Made by a program: the position numbers and the translations under genes. Of a DNA stretch of 64,000 bases, positions 43,791 to 55,752 are shown one piece after another (the stretch's first letter is position 1; the number at the start of each line of letters is the position of its first letter). The notes under the pieces were generated by a model. It saw only the letters and a list, made by a program, of their open reading frames with translations, was not told the DNA's origin and ran no database searches. Location: NCBI GenBank assembly GCA_031769625.1, contig JAUIMM010000534.1, positions 8,572,001-8,636,000 on the forward strand. The letters run 5' to 3'. Source of the stretch: Taudactylus pleione. Its lineage: Eukaryota; Chordata; Amphibia; Anura; Myobatrachidae.

Positions 43791-45009
43791 TCTTTATAGA
43801 CATTATTTGAAGCAAAGTATATGTTTTTCCTTAATGGAATCTGGAACCGGAAGACTTCCAATCCCAGTGCAAATCTGGGCGCCAATAAGCCAGGTCAAGT
43901 GCTACTTGACAACTAACTGGCCTGGAAAAAAAAGGTTTTCTAAGTAGACCCCATAGATGCGGTCATTGCATTATTTGCACAAATAAATGAACAATATAAT
44001 CACGCCAGTTGTAACTTACATTTGTAGACCAATAGGCATCACAGTAGTAGCAGCTTCTACAACTCCAGGTCCCCTGAGAGCCAGCTGCAAACCCTATGTG
44101 TTTTGGTGTTTAGGTCTGGTCGTTAATTTACTCCTCTTGAAAACTATAGATACAGTCTGTTTAATAGCTTAACAAAGCACCCCAATAGTAATCAGAAATT
44201 CCATTGGTGTTATTGATGGCTGAGAGATACCGAGGGAAACAGAATCGAGAACTGTTAGCTACACCCCAAAGGGACTATAATCTGCTAGTAAAAAATATAT
44301 TTCTTACATGGGATTCAGTTAAATTAATGTTCTGCATTTCATGTGGACCTTTCATCGTAAAATCAGCCGGCCCAATGCGATGTGACTAAGCAGTTCCTCT
44401 ATGTAACCATTACTTATGTACAGTTTATACATATAGAGTTGCGAATTGTCTCTGTACGTCTCCTCTCTGCCCTACATGTTGAGTATCATAGAAAACCCCA
44501 GGCTTTACTTTCACCTGCATCTGTCCTTAAAGCCTACAGATGTGTCCTCATAGACTGCGGCTTCAGTCACGCCAAGCAGCGCCTCTCAGCGCCACAGGTC
44601 GCAGGTAACACGGCCCTGCCAATCATTTTTTTTGCTCAAAATGTGCATCTTATTGGCACAAATAAAAAAAATGAAAGCAAAAAACTACTAGCTAGATTAC
44701 AATGATCAATTTGATGTGTGACTAAGGAACGTCTGAGTGCGAATGAGCCTGAACCTCTATACAAAGCGCTACGATGTAGCGACCGCTGCTCTCTCTCATG
44801 CCTTGTCCTGTTGTGCTTCATCTGCAACTTTGTACATGTTTAAAACTCATTTCTGTGCAGTTAAAGTCACAGCCCAGTGTCTGCAGTACACTGTGAGCTG
44901 TGTTTTCTGCATCTGCGATGCGAATAAGATGCAGGGACAGTATGCTACACCACTCGGAGCCGCTTAGTTGCGCCAGGCATCTTGTGGAGTATGGAGTACT
45001 GAGGCTGAG
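43791..45009. other. Gene-free DNA
   Basis: No coding or RNA gene recognised. It may include decayed MITE interiors (44550-44600 and 44900-44990, GC-rich). Confidence 0.35.
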
Positions 45010-45250
45010 GGGTAAATTTACTAACAATCGAGTTTGGTCGAGTTAGCATTCTCTGGAGAGTTTGGCCATTTTTTCCCACTCACAAATTTACTAATGTCAA
45101 ACTCGGGAGAGAAATCTCCTTTGCTACAGGAAAATTCTGGCATTAGCAAACTCTCTTCACTTCACCATCGGCGAAACACGAGTAACTTTTCACTAGTGAA
45201 GGTAGGATTTGGGAATTTACCAAGATGAGAGTTTCTAAACTCTCATGAGA
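45010..45250. mobile_element. Decayed palindromic MITE (GGGGTAAATTTACTAA)
   Basis: Starts GGGGTAAATTTACTAACAAT, like 41211, and contains GAGTTTGG/CCAAACTC-type inverted words. The right end is unclear. Confidence 0.5.
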
Positions 45251-45873
45251 ACGGACAAAACTCGTGTCCAAATTCATGAAATCAATTCACCTGCCTGTGA
45301 GCTGCAAGTTTAGCAAAAACATACACAGATCAGTGTGATCCATGTATGTATCTGCCTGTAAATAGTTAAAAAAAAGTGAAATGTTAAAAAAAAAAAATTA
45401 TGTAGGGTCCCCCCCAAAAAGCATAACCAGGTTGTCCTGGTTTTCAAAATAAAAGTGGAAAAATTGCGTAGGGGTCCCCCTATTTTTTAAAACCAGCACC
45501 GGACTCAAATCCGGCCGAGGTGTAATACCACAGCCACGGGACCCTATCACCGGGTCACCCCAGCCAAAGCCCCAAGCCGGTCAGTCCAAGCCTAGGATCT
45601 CAGGGGAGGTGGGGACCCTTTAAATAAAGGGGTCCCAGTCTCCTGTAAACCGCAAGCTTAGTCTGAAACTCAGGGCTCTTCCCCGCACCCCTGGAGCGTT
45701 GGGTACGGGGGTGCGTAAATAGTAGTGTAAACAGTAAGAAACTATTGTTATTACCATGGAACTACAGGTGCCAGCTTGCCTGCCTTTTGGCACTTGTGGA
45801 ACTACAAGTGCCAGCAGGTGGCCGGCGCCCGTACTCCCACTGTAAAAAACAATAGTAAAAAAAAAAACCAGAA
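45251..45873. other. Unclassified old repeat
   Basis: A/T runs, GTAGGGTCCCCCC, TAAAACCAGCACCGGAC, GGACCCTTTAAATAAAGGGG and GGAACTACAAGTGCCAGC. It resembles 38130-38470. Non-coding. Confidence 0.4.
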
Positions 45874-46383
45874 GGCCTGATTCAGAGCTGCTCGCTCTGA
45901 CAGAGCGCTCGCTCTTTATCAGGGCCGGGCTTTTTTATTTTTTCTTGCGGCCTCTTGGCTGCTCGCATAGCTGTTGGGTGACCACCCACAGCTATAGCGA
46001 GCGGCCATGATGATGGTCACGATGGTCAAGACCATCGCGACCATCGGGCTTGCGACGAGACCCTTGTGGTACGGTCTCGTGGCCGCAAGCCCCAGAGACT
46101 CATGATGTCAGTGGGGCCGCCCCCAAACGGCAGGCGTTGTCATGGGAACGCCTCCATTTGGGCAGCCACCCCCCCCGGCCCGCCCACCAAAGGGGGAGAG
46201 CTGTCACTCAATATCGACAGCTCGCCCCCTTTGGTGCGAGACCCGGAGCAACGGATTGCCCGTCGCTAGCCAGGTCTCGCGCATGCGCACGACGGAGCCG
46301 GCTCCGTCATGTGCATGCGCTGTGGGCCACCATCAACCCGGTTGCGAGTGCTCAGCGCTTGCGACCGGGTCTGAATCAGGCCC
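45874..46383 (-). mobile_element. Hairpin-chain element, copy C, full length
   Basis: Both ends are present: GGCCTGATTCAGAG at 45874 and TCTGAATCAGGCC at the right. The chain of stems matches copies A and B in reverse, including the 45952-45997 stem (GCTCGCATAGCTGT with ACAGCTATAGCGAGC), the stem 46186-46205/46216-46235 and CGACGGAGCCGGCTCCGTCA at 46290-46309. About 510 bp. No clear target duplication. Confidence 0.8.
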
Positions 46384-46830
46384 ACAGTACACATGCTGTC
46401 ACAAGCCGCCGCTCTCCGTATGCAGTGCGAGGCGAACGCCGGGCGAGTGTTCGCTGAAACTCCTCCTACATATTGTTCATTATGCTGGGATCGATCTGGA
46501 TTGGCTCTTGCTTCTATTTCCTCCTGGTGTGAACGCTGCTCCGATGCCGGTGATAGCATTTACGTGTTTCCGGTTTGGTGTTGTCTCCTGTATCCAGTCG
46601 AGTACCCAGTTCTGTCATCCTTTTGCTATATGCAGTTTGTGTCATCTAGGCGACACGGTCCGCATATCTACTGCCTGCCGTTTGTATCATCCAGGCGGCA
46701 AAGGCCGCACTCCAGCGTCCACAGTTCACCGTGCCACCGCTTGAGTCATCCAGGCAGCACTCCAGTGTCCAGCGTACGCAGTTCAGCATGCCACCGTTTG
46801 TGTCAACCCGGCAGCACAAGCCACACCCTT
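46384..46830. other. Gene-free DNA with loose repeats
   Basis: 46620-46810 has three to four copies of a motif with GTGTCATCCAGGCGGCA and CAGTTCANCNTGCCACCG. The frames across it have no domain. Confidence 0.45.
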
Positions 46831-47190
46831 CCAAGGCTGCGACACGGCCCAAAGGCCGCATCATAATCTACAGCCCTCAGGCCACAGCCTGACAAGACTG
46901 CTACATGGCCCAAAGGCCGCATATTATTCTAAGGCCCTCAGGTCACAGCTCGTCAAGACTGCTACACGGCCCAAAGGCCGCATCACATTCTACGGCCCAC
47001 GGGCCACAGCCTGCCAAGGCTGCTACACGGCCCAAAGGACGCATCTTGTTATACGGTCCTCAGGCCACAGCCTGCGACATGGCCCAAAGGCCGCATCTTG
47101 TTCTACGGTCTTCAGGCCACAGCCTGGCAAGGCTGCGACACGGCCCAAAGGCCACTTCACCTTCTACGGCCCACAGGCCACCATCAATCC
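46831..47190. repeat. About 65-bp minisatellite
   Basis: Six to seven units of AAGGCTGCGACACGGCCCAA, AGGCCGCATCTTGTTCTACG and GCCCTCAGGCCACAGCCTG. Confidence 0.85.
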
Positions 47191-47289
47191 TCAAGGCTGT
47201 TCCACAGCCGCAGCTAGCCAAGTATACCAGCCCACAGGGCTGTAGCGGGACTTTATTATACCTCAGAGCATAACACCTTCTTGACTAAA

Positions 47290-47520
47290 CCTCCGATTCC
47301 TAACACATGCTGGATTGGAGGATCTGTGAAATCCAAAATGTTGGATTTCACAGATTTGCCAATCACGATCAAAATATGATTGTCATTTGCAAATCTGTGA
47401 AATTTAACATGTATAATTTCACCGATCCTCCGACGGATCGTGGAACATCGATGGCCGCCTTTCGGCATTCCCGACCGCTGGATCTGTGTTTCCGATCCGA
47501 TCGCAGGCTCATGCAATCAG
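47290..47520. mobile_element. Short palindromic MITE-like repeat
   Basis: GGATCTGTGAAATCCAAAAT with GTTGGATTTCACAGAT and GCAAATCTGTGAAATTTAAC in alternating orientation, and GATCCTCCGACGGATCGTGG. Ends are not fixed. Confidence 0.45.
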
Positions 47521-48216
47521 TCTGTAGGTGTAAGAGGGCCTTAAGTTGCGTAGTATATAATGGCCTTGAGGGAATTATTTCCAAACGTAAAGTCTCTGCG
47601 GTGATACTTCTAGTTTAAAATCACTGCAGTGATGTTTAAAATAAAAGCTACTTGAGCCATATGATGGAACAGTATGGAGTAAAATCAGTAGTGGAACCTC
47701 ATTACGTATTTCCAAATCTGGCTTACAGAACACTGCAGTCATATAGCAGTAGGGTGTATAAAGCTGGCTTCTGAATGAGTGTCACCAGACACAGACTGTC
47801 TCAAACACTCCAACCGGCACCACTGTGACAGGGCTGACAGATGTAAGCAAACACTGTCCAACCTACAGTTTGCCTCCATCAGATGGCTTGTCAAGATCCG
47901 ACAGGTAGATAAATCCGTCCCAATGGTTGTACTGTACTGTTTGTTAAAGCCGGTAACTGCTGCTAGCAATATAGATGCAGTAGTTGCAAGGTCCGGCAGT
48001 TCTCTGCCTAGAATCCAGGTGATCGGCTGATACAGGAGTAAAAGCACTGTTCAAACGTCCTACCTGCTAACGCTGTTCGTTACCATAGACATGTGACTTT
48101 TAAAAAAAATAAATACATATATATATAATCCTTATTGGATTTACTCATTTAATATATATGTCTGGATTGAGTTATGATAATTAAAATTATATATAAATCT
48201 AATGGTGTATATATAT
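47521..48216. other. Nothing recognised, ends in AT repeat
   Basis: No gene is seen. An AT-rich run with ATATATAT leads to the rearranged hAT. Confidence 0.4.
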
Positions 48217-48224
48217 ATATATAT

Positions 48225-48352
48225 TAGGGATGTGCAGGCTCGCATAGGTTCGAGTTTGCACGTGGAGTTCGGATTTTTCCCTCCAAAAAAACGGAACTCA
48301 GAAAGAGGCAAAACGTCATCTTACATGGACGAACATCATCATTCCTGGACTT
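48225..48352 (+). mobile_element. Fold-back MITE left half used as the composite's end
   Basis: Matches 19164-19290 closely (AGGTTCGAGTTT, GAGTTCGGATTTTTCCCTCC, GAGGCAAAACGTCATCTT, ACATCATCATTCCTGGAC). It joins transposase sequence at about 48352 within the CATTCCTGGA centre of the palindrome. Confidence 0.8.
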
Positions 48353-48353
48353 G

Positions 48354-48960
48354 ATACACCAGTATCCTCATCCTGTTGTACTTCAACAGTGACATCTTCA
48401 ATTTGCATATCAGCAAGTGGACTGTGGGTGCTCCTTTCAGCACTTGCAGGGGGCGTGCAAATGGTGGAAAGAGCCACCTCTTCCCGTCCAGTGCTGGGAA
48501 GGTCAGGCATCGCAACCACCACCACACTTGGACTCTCCTTGGGGATTTGTGATATCTTCTTAGAAAGCACAGTTCTTCGCTGTGCTTTTGCCAGCTTAAC
48601 TCTTTTGATTTTTTTAGTGGGAGGAGGGCTTCCATCGTCATGTGAAGCTGAACCACTAGTCATGAACATAGGGAAAGACCTTAGCCATTCCTTGCCACTC
48701 CGTGTCGTAAATGGCATATTGGCAAGTTTACGTTTCTCTTCAGATGATTTAAATGTTTTTTTCAAGGTCATTTTCCTGAACTTTGCCATTTGAGATTGTA
48801 TGTGCCCTCTACTATGACATTGGGCATCGGCCTTGGCAGACGACGTTGATGGCATGTTATCGTCTATGTCATGACTAGTGGCAGCAGCTTCAGCACTAGG
48901 AGGAAGTGGTTCTTGATCTTTCTCTATTTTTTTTTTATCGGAGAAAGTTTGGTCCTCCAT
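48354..48960 (-). pseudogene. hAT transposase N-terminal part, inverted duplicate
   Basis: Codons 1 to about 203 of the transposase on the minus strand, ending at QQDEDTGV where the fold-back end begins. The frame is open across this part: an A-tract of seven keeps Lys-Lys-Thr in frame, whereas the plus-strand partner (near 51620) has eight. No BED finger or catalytic region is included. Confidence 0.88.
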
Positions 48961-48993
48961 TTATGTTATATCGATTTGATATATACGTGCGGC

Positions 48994-49546
48994 TAAACAC
49001 AGAAAATAATTTTTTTTTGGGTTTGGACTGGAGTGTACTTTCGGGGGTTACAGCACCCTTAACGGTCAAGCCAGCCGGCCCTTTACTTATGACACAGGCG
49101 CACGCTTGGCACTACTTTGTTGATGCATGTGCGGCTACTGCGCACACAATTCACAAACACAGAAAATAATTTTGTTTTTGGTTTGGACTGGAGTGTACTT
49201 TCGGGGGTTACAGCACCCTTAACGGTCAAGCCAGCCGGCCCTTTACTTATGACACAGGCGCACGCTTGGCACTACTTTGTTGATGCACGTGCGGCTACTG
49301 CGCACACAATTCACAAACACAGAAAATAATTTTTTTTTTGGTTTGGACTGGAGTGTACTTTCGGGGGTTACAGCACCCTTTAACGGTCAAGCCAGCCGGC
49401 CCTTTACTTATGACACAGGCGCACGCTTGGCACTACTTTGTTGATGCACGTGCGGCTACTGCGCACACAATTCACAAACACAGAACATAATTTTTTTTTT
49501 GGTTTGGACTGGAGTGTACTTTCGGGGGTTACAGCACCCTTAACGG
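48994..49546 (+). repeat. 160-bp array, left arm, about 3.5 units
   Basis: E-box positions at about 49126 (GCATGTGC variant), 49286 and 49447. Units match those of copy 1. Confidence 0.9.
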
Positions 49547-49571
49547 CTGGCTTGACCGTTAAGGGTGCTGT
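49531..49571. other. Inversion junction of the rearranged hAT
   Basis: ACAGCACCCTTAACGG is followed by CTGGCTTGA and then CCGTTAAGGGTGCTGT. The nine bases between the arms are the reverse complement of what normally follows AACGG in the unit, so the switch falls exactly at 49546/49547 without added DNA. Confidence 0.85.
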
Positions 49572-51395
49572 AACCCCCGAAAGTACACTCCAGTCCAAAC
49601 CAAAAAAAAAATTATTTTCTGTGTTTGTGAATTGTGTGCGCAGTAGCCGCACGTGCATCAACAAAGTAGTGCCAAGCGTGCGCCTGTGTCATAAGTAAAG
49701 GGCCGGCTGGCTTGACCGTTAAAGGGTGCTGTAACCCCCGAAAGTACACTCCAGTCCAAACCAAAAAAAATTATTTTCTGTGTTTGTGAATTGTGTGCGC
49801 AGTAGCCGCACGTGCATCAACAAAGTAGTGCCAAGCGTGCGCCTGTGTCATAAGTAAAGGGCCGGCTGGCTTGACCGTTAAAGGGTGCTGTAACCCCCGA
49901 AAGTACACTCCAGTCCAAACCAAAAAAAAAATTATTTTCTGTGTTTGTGAATTGTGTGCGCAGTAGCCGCACGTGCATCAACAAAGTAGTGCCAAGCGTG
50001 CGCCTGTGTCATAAGTAAAGGGCCGGCTGGCTTGACCGTTAAGGGTGCTGTAACCCCCGAAAGTACACTCCAGTCCAAACCAAAAAAAAATTATTTTCTG
50101 TGTTTGTGAATTGTGTGCGCAGTAGCCGCACGTGCATCAACAAAGTAGTGCCAAGCGTGCGCCTGTGTCATAAGTAAAGGGCCGGCTGGCTTGACCGTTA
50201 AGGGTGCTGTAACCCCCGAAAGTACACTCCAGTCCAAACCAAAAAAAAAATTATTTTCTGTGTTTGTGAATTGTGTGCGCAGTAGCCGCACGTGCATCAA
50301 CAAAGTAGTGCCAAGCGTGCGCCTGTGTCATAAGTAAAGGGCCGGCTGGCTTGACCGTTAAGGGTGCTGTAACCCCCGAAAGTACACTCCAGTCCAAACC
50401 AAAAAAAAAATTATGTTCTGTGTTTGTGAATTGTGTGCGCAGTAGCTGCACGTGCATCAACAAAGTAGTGCCAAGCGTGCGCCTGTGTCATAAGTAAAGG
50501 GCCGGCTGGCTTGACCGTTAAAGGGTGCTGTAACCCCCGAAAGTACACTCCAGTCCAAACCAAAAAAAAAATTATTTTCTGTGTTTGTGAATTGTGTGCG
50601 CAGTAGCCGCACGTGCATCAACAAAGTAGTGCCAAGCGTGCGCCTGTGTCATAAGTAAAGGGCCGGCTGGCTTGACCGTTAAAGGGTGCTGTAACCCCCG
50701 AAAGTACACTCCAGTCCAAACCAAAAAAAAAATTATTTTCTGTGTTTGTGAATTGTGTGCGCAGTAGCCGCACGTGCATCAACAAAGTAGTGCCAAGCGT
50801 GCGCCTGTGTCATAAGTAAAGGGCCGGCTGGCTTGACCGTTAAAGGGTGCTGTAACCCCCGAAAGTACACTCCAGTCCAAACCAAAAAAAAAATTATTTT
50901 CTGTGTTTGTGAATTGTGTGCGCAGTAGCCGCACGTGCATCAACAAAGTAGTGCCAAGCGTGCGCCTGTGTCATAAGTAAAGGGCCGGCTGGCTTGACCG
51001 TTAAGGGTGCTGTAACCCCCGAAAGTACACTCCAGTCCAAACCAAAAAAAAATTATTTTCTGTGTTTGTGAATTGTGTGCGCAGTAGCCGCACGTGCATC
51101 AACAAAGTAGTGCCAAGCGTGCGCCTGTGTCATAAGTAAAGGGCCGGCTGGCTTGACCGTTAAGGGTGCTGTAACCCCCGAAAGTACACTCCAGTCCAAA
51201 CCAAAAACAAAATTATTTTCTGTGTTTGTGAATTGTGTGCGCAGTAGCCGCACGTGCATCAACAAAGTAGTGCCAAGCGTGCGCCTGTGTCATAAGTAAA
51301 GGGCCGGCTGGCTTGACCGTTAAGGGTGCTGTAACCCCCGAAAGTACACTCCAGTCCAAACCAAAAAAAAAATTATTTTCTGTGTTTAGCCGCAC
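49547..51395 (-). repeat. 160-bp array, right arm, about 11.5 units
   Basis: Inverted units with GCACGTGCATC at about 49650, 49811, 49970, 50130, 50290, 50451, 50611, 50771, 50932, 51093 and 51253. Identity between units is very high. Confidence 0.92.
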
Positions 51396-51421
51396 GTATA
51401 TATCAAATCGATATAACATAA

Positions 51422-54400
51422 ATGGAGGACCAAACTTTCTCCGATAAAAAAAAAATAGAGAAAGATCAAGAACCACTTCCTCCTAGTGCTGAAGCTGCTG
51501 CCACTAGTCATGACATAGACGATAACATGCCATCAACGTCGTCTGCCAAGGCCGATGCCCAATGTCATAGTAGAGGGCACATACAATCCCAAATGGCAAA
51601 GTTCAGGAAAATGACCTTGAAAAAAAACATTTAAATCATCTGAAGAGAAACGTAAACTTGCCAATATGCCATTTACGACACGGAGTGGCAAGGAATGGCT
51701 AAGGTCTTTCCCTATGTTCATGACTAGTGGTTCAGCTTCACATGACGATGGAAGCCCTCCTCCCACTAAAAAAATCAAAAGAGTTAAGCTGGCAAAAGCA
51801 CAGCGAAGAACTGTGCTTTCTAAGAAGATATCACAAATCCCCAAGGAGAGTCCAAGTGTGGTGGTGGTTGCGATGCCTGACCTTCCCAGCACTGGACGGG
51901 AAGAGGTGGCTCTTTCCACCATTTGCACGCCCCCTGCAAGTGCTGAAAGGAGCACCCACAGTCCACTTGCTGATATGCAAATTGAAGATGTCACTGTTGA
52001 AGTACAACAGGATGAGGATACTGGTGTAGCTGGCGCTGAGGAGGAAGTTGGCGAGGAGGATTCTGATGGTGATGTGGTTTGTTTAAATCAGGCTCCGGGG
52101 GAGACAGTTGTTGTCCGTGGGATGAAAAAGCCCATCACGGTCATGCCTGGGCAGAAGACCAAACAATCCACCTCTTTGGTCTGGCAATATTTCTATCCAA
52201 ATCCGGACAACAACTGTCTTGCCATATGTACCATATGTAAAGGTGAAATAAGTAGGGGTAGGGACGTCAACCACCTAGGAACATCCTCCCTTATACGGCA
52301 CCTGCAGCGCGTTCATAAAAAGTTACTGTCAAGTTCAGAAACTTTGGCTAAGACCGTAAGCAGTCCAGGGACACCTAAATCCCGTTGTATCCAAGCGCCT
52401 GCAAACCACACCGTCAACTCCCTCCTCGTCAATTTCCTCCTTAGTCAGGATCGGAAGTAGTCCTGCAGGCCATGTCACTGGCATGACTGACTCTCCTATC
52501 CGGGATTCCTCTGGAGGATCCTGCATTGCTACGCCTACTGCTGCCGCTGCTGCTGCTGGGAGTCGTTCATCATCCCAGAGAGGAAGTAGGAACACCACTA
52601 CTTTTACTAAACAATTGACCCTCCAACAGTCCTTAGCGAGGAGGATGAAGTACGACAGCAGTCATCCTGAAGCAAAACGTATAACTGAGGCCTTGACTGC
52701 TATGTTGGTGTTAGACGTGCGTCCGGTATCCGCCATTAGTGCAGTGGGATTTAGACAATTGATGGAGGTAGTGTGTCCCCGGTTCCAAATCCCATCTAGA
52801 TTCCACTTCACTAGGCAGGCGATACCGAGACTGTACAGAAACGTCAGAAAAAGTGTCCTCAGTGTCCTGAAAAATGCCGTTGTACACAATGTCCACTTAA
52901 CCACGGACATGTGGACAAGTGGAACAGGGCAGACTAAGGACTATATGACTGTGACAGGCCACTGGGTAGATGTATCACCTTACGCAGCAACAGCAGCAGC
53001 GTCACCAGTTGCAGCATCTCAGAAACACCAGCTCGTTCCAAGGCAGGCTACGCTGTGTATCACCGGTTTCAGTAAGAGGCACACCGCCGACAACCTCTTA
53101 GAGAAACTGAGGGAAATCATCGCCCAGTGGCTTACCCCACTTAGACTCTCCTGGGGATTTGTGATATCTGACAACGCCACCAATATTGTGCGGGCATTAC
53201 ATCTGGGCAAATTCCAGCACGTCCCATGTTTTGCTCACACAATAAACTTGGTGGTGCAGAATTTTCTGAAAAGCGACAGGGGCGTGCAGGAGACGCTTAG
53301 GGTGGCCCGAAAAATTTCTGGCCACTTTCGCCATTCAGCGACTGCGTGCCGAAGACTGGAGCGCCAGCAAACACTCTTGAACCTGCCCCGCCATCACCTG
53401 AAGCAAGAGGTTGTGACGCGGTGGAACTCAACCCTCTATATGCTTCAGAGGATGGAGGAGCAGCAAAAGGCCATTCAAGCCTATACATCCACCTATGACA
53501 TAGGCAAAGGAGGGGGTATGCACCTGACTCAAGCGCAGTGGAGAATGATTTCCGTGTTGTGCAAGGTTCTCCAGCCCTTCGAACTTGCCACACGTGAAGT
53601 CAGTTCAGACACTGCCAGCTTGAGTCAGGTCATTCCCCTCATCAGGCTTTTGCAGAAGCAGCTGGAGAAAGTGAAGGAGGAGCTAAGACGGAGCGATTCC
53701 GCTCGGCATGTGGGACTTGTGGATGAAGCCCTTCATTCGCTTTGCCAGGATTCCAGGGTGGTCAATCTGTTGAAATCAGACCACTACATTTTGGCCACCG
53801 TGCTCGATCCTAGGTTTAAAGCCTATGTGGTGTCTCTCTTTCCGGCCGACACAAGCCTGCAGAGGTGCAAAGACCTGCTGGTGAACACACTGTCAGCTGA
53901 AGCGGAACGTGACACGTCAACGGCTCCTTCTTCATTTTCTCCCACAACTGGGGCTGCCAGGAAAAAACTTAGGTATCCTAAGCAACCCGCTGGCGGTGAT
54001 GCAGGGCAGGCAGGACCAAGTTTGGACATCTGGTCCGGACTGAAGGACCTGGCAACAATTTCTGACATGTCTACTGTCACTGCATATGATACTGTCACCA
54101 TTGACAGAATGGTGGAGGATTACATCGGTGACAGCATCCAAGTAGGCATGTCAGACAGTCCATACCTGTACTGGCAGGAAAAAGAGGCAATTTGGAGGCC
54201 CCTGTACAAACTGGCTCTATTTTACCTGAGTTGCCCCCCCTCCAGTGTGTACTCCGAAAGAGTGTTTAGTGCAGCCGGGAACCTTGTCAGCGAAAGGCGT
54301 AGGAGGTTGCTTCCACAGAATGTGGAGAAGATGATGTTCATCAAAATGAATTATCAGCTCTTCCAGGGAGACCAGCCTCCAGAACGTACAGAGGGACCTG

Positions 54401-54507
54401 TGGTGGTGGATTCAAGTGGGGATGAGTTAATACTTTGTGAGGATGAGGATGTATACACTGAAGAGGGTGAGGAATCGGTGGATGAGGATGACATCTTGCC
54501 TCCGTAG
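51422..54507 (+). pseudogene. hAT transposase, copy 3, two frameshifts
   Basis: Nearly identical to the intact gene at 4192-7308. It starts MEDQTFSDKKKIEKDQ. One extra A in an A-tract near 51620 shifts the frame; the reading continues from about 51640 through the BED finger (WQYFYPNPDNN, CTICKG, HLQRVH). Near 52385 eight bases are missing between two GTTGT words, shifting again; the remaining 674 codons from 52483 hold the catalytic core (TTDMW, VISDNATN, SSVYSERVFSAAG) without a break. Both lesions are slippage-type and look young. It cannot make a full protein as it stands. Confidence 0.92.
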
Positions 54508-55142
54508 AGCCAGTTTGTGCAGGGACAGATTAATTGCCAGCTTGTTTTGTGGGGGCCCAAACGAACCAATCATTTCAGCCACAGTCGTGTGGCAGACCCT
54601 GGCGCTGAAATGATTGGTTTGTTAAAGTGTGCATGTCCTGTTTATACAACATAAGGGTGGGTGGGAGGGCCCAAGGACAATTCCATCTTGCACCTCTTTT
54701 TTTTCTTTGCATTATGTACAGTTTGGGGCCTAGTTTTTCAAACTGCCATCCTGTCTGCCACTGCAGTATCACGCCTAGATGGGTCACGTGTTTGTGCCGC
54801 CCACTCGTGTCGCTTAGCATAGTCATCCAGCTACCTCGGTGCAACCTTTTGGACATAAAAACACTATTGTGAGGTGTGAGGTGTTCAGAATAGACTGGAA
54901 ATGAGTGGAAATTAAGGTTATTGAGGTTAATAATAGCATAGGAACAGAAAAACCTACAAATTCTGTGATTTTAGCTGTTTTTATGCTTTTTTTCAAAAAA
55001 ATACAGATCCAAAACACAAAACCCAGAACCCAAAACACGGAAGGGTGGTTTTGGCAAAACCAATCCAGATCCAAAACACGAAGAAAGATCCAGATCCAAA
55101 ACCAAAACACAAAACACGAAAAGTGGCCGGTGCACACCCCTA
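54508..55142. other. hAT 3' region and left end (copy 3)
   Basis: The reverse complement of 3558-4191 in copy 1. Includes the AACCAATCATTTCAGCCACA palindrome region and GATCCAAAACAC repeats, ending at the terminal TGCACACCCCTA. Confidence 0.8.

Positions 55143-55176
<34 letters not shown>
55143..55176. repeat. (AT)n microsatellite
   Basis: AT run between the rearranged hAT and the PLE pair. Confidence 0.85.
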
Positions 55177-55179
<3 letters not shown>

Positions 55180-55321
55180 CCCAGATGGCCTGGCACTCCC
55201 AATAACACACGAAAGAGTAGCTGCTGCCGGTGCCTTCACAAGTTCCTAGGATACAAGCAGCCAAGGTGCGGCACTTGCGGCATACGTTCAATAAGCAAAC
55301 AATACGTGGCGTTTGGTAAAT

Positions 55322-55354
55322 CAACGTTTCAGTTCTTTACTGAACTTTTATCAC
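55322..55354 (-). ncRNA. Hammerhead-ribozyme-like motif, PLE minus copy
   Basis: On the minus strand CGTGATAAAAGTTCAGTAAA then GAACTGAAACGTTG. The AGTTC/GAACT stem and GAAAC box are intact. Core position 3 is G here while the plus copy has T, so this copy breaks the 3-8 pair. Confidence 0.5.
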
Positions 55355-55752
55355 GACAACAAATACATACAATCGAACATACCTTTATACATGAAGAACA
55401 CCACGTGTAAAACCGGCGGCCAGAGCCGGGACCACTCACCCGTCTGGCGGCACCAGAAGATGACGTCATGACGCATACGTGTCTAGACTCGGCCTTCCTC
55501 GATCGTGTCACCATCACCATGGTTACCATCACAAACAAAATCTAAAATCAATATACGCAAATGTATAACAACCTTACACATAGTGCAAACAGGATCACTT
55601 AGACCAATACTTGTCAAGAATATAGATTTTGCATAAAGATTCATAATCAGTAATTAATAATCCATCCCCAATACATGTCAGATAAATCATCACATATCTA
55701 AAGACGATCTCATATACCATAGACATATAACTAAGAGTATTCTATGGATAAA

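Larger units (their letters stand above)
48225..55142 (+). mobile_element. Rearranged hAT with giant inverted repeat (copy 3)
   Basis: A 6918-bp unit between TAGGGATGTGCAGGCTCG (48225) and CCGGTGCACACCCCTA (55142), flanked by ATATATAT (48217-48224) and ATATAAAT (55143-55150), seven of eight. From left: the end of the fold-back MITE family (48225-48352), an inverted transposase 5' part (48354-48960), three forward 160-bp units, an abrupt switch at 49546/49547, eleven inverted units, a full-length but broken transposase gene on the plus strand, and the normal left end of the hAT. It has hAT ends from two families, so it may have moved as one unit. Confidence 0.82.

Noticed and set aside
46050..46866. 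Frames of 135-200 codons in 46050-46866
   Set aside because: They cross the hairpin-chain element and loose repeats; stems and repeat units explain the open frames.
49404..49698. Pair of mirrored 86-codon frames at the inversion centre
   Set aside because: They read the two strands of the palindrome in the 160-bp repeat; not coding.
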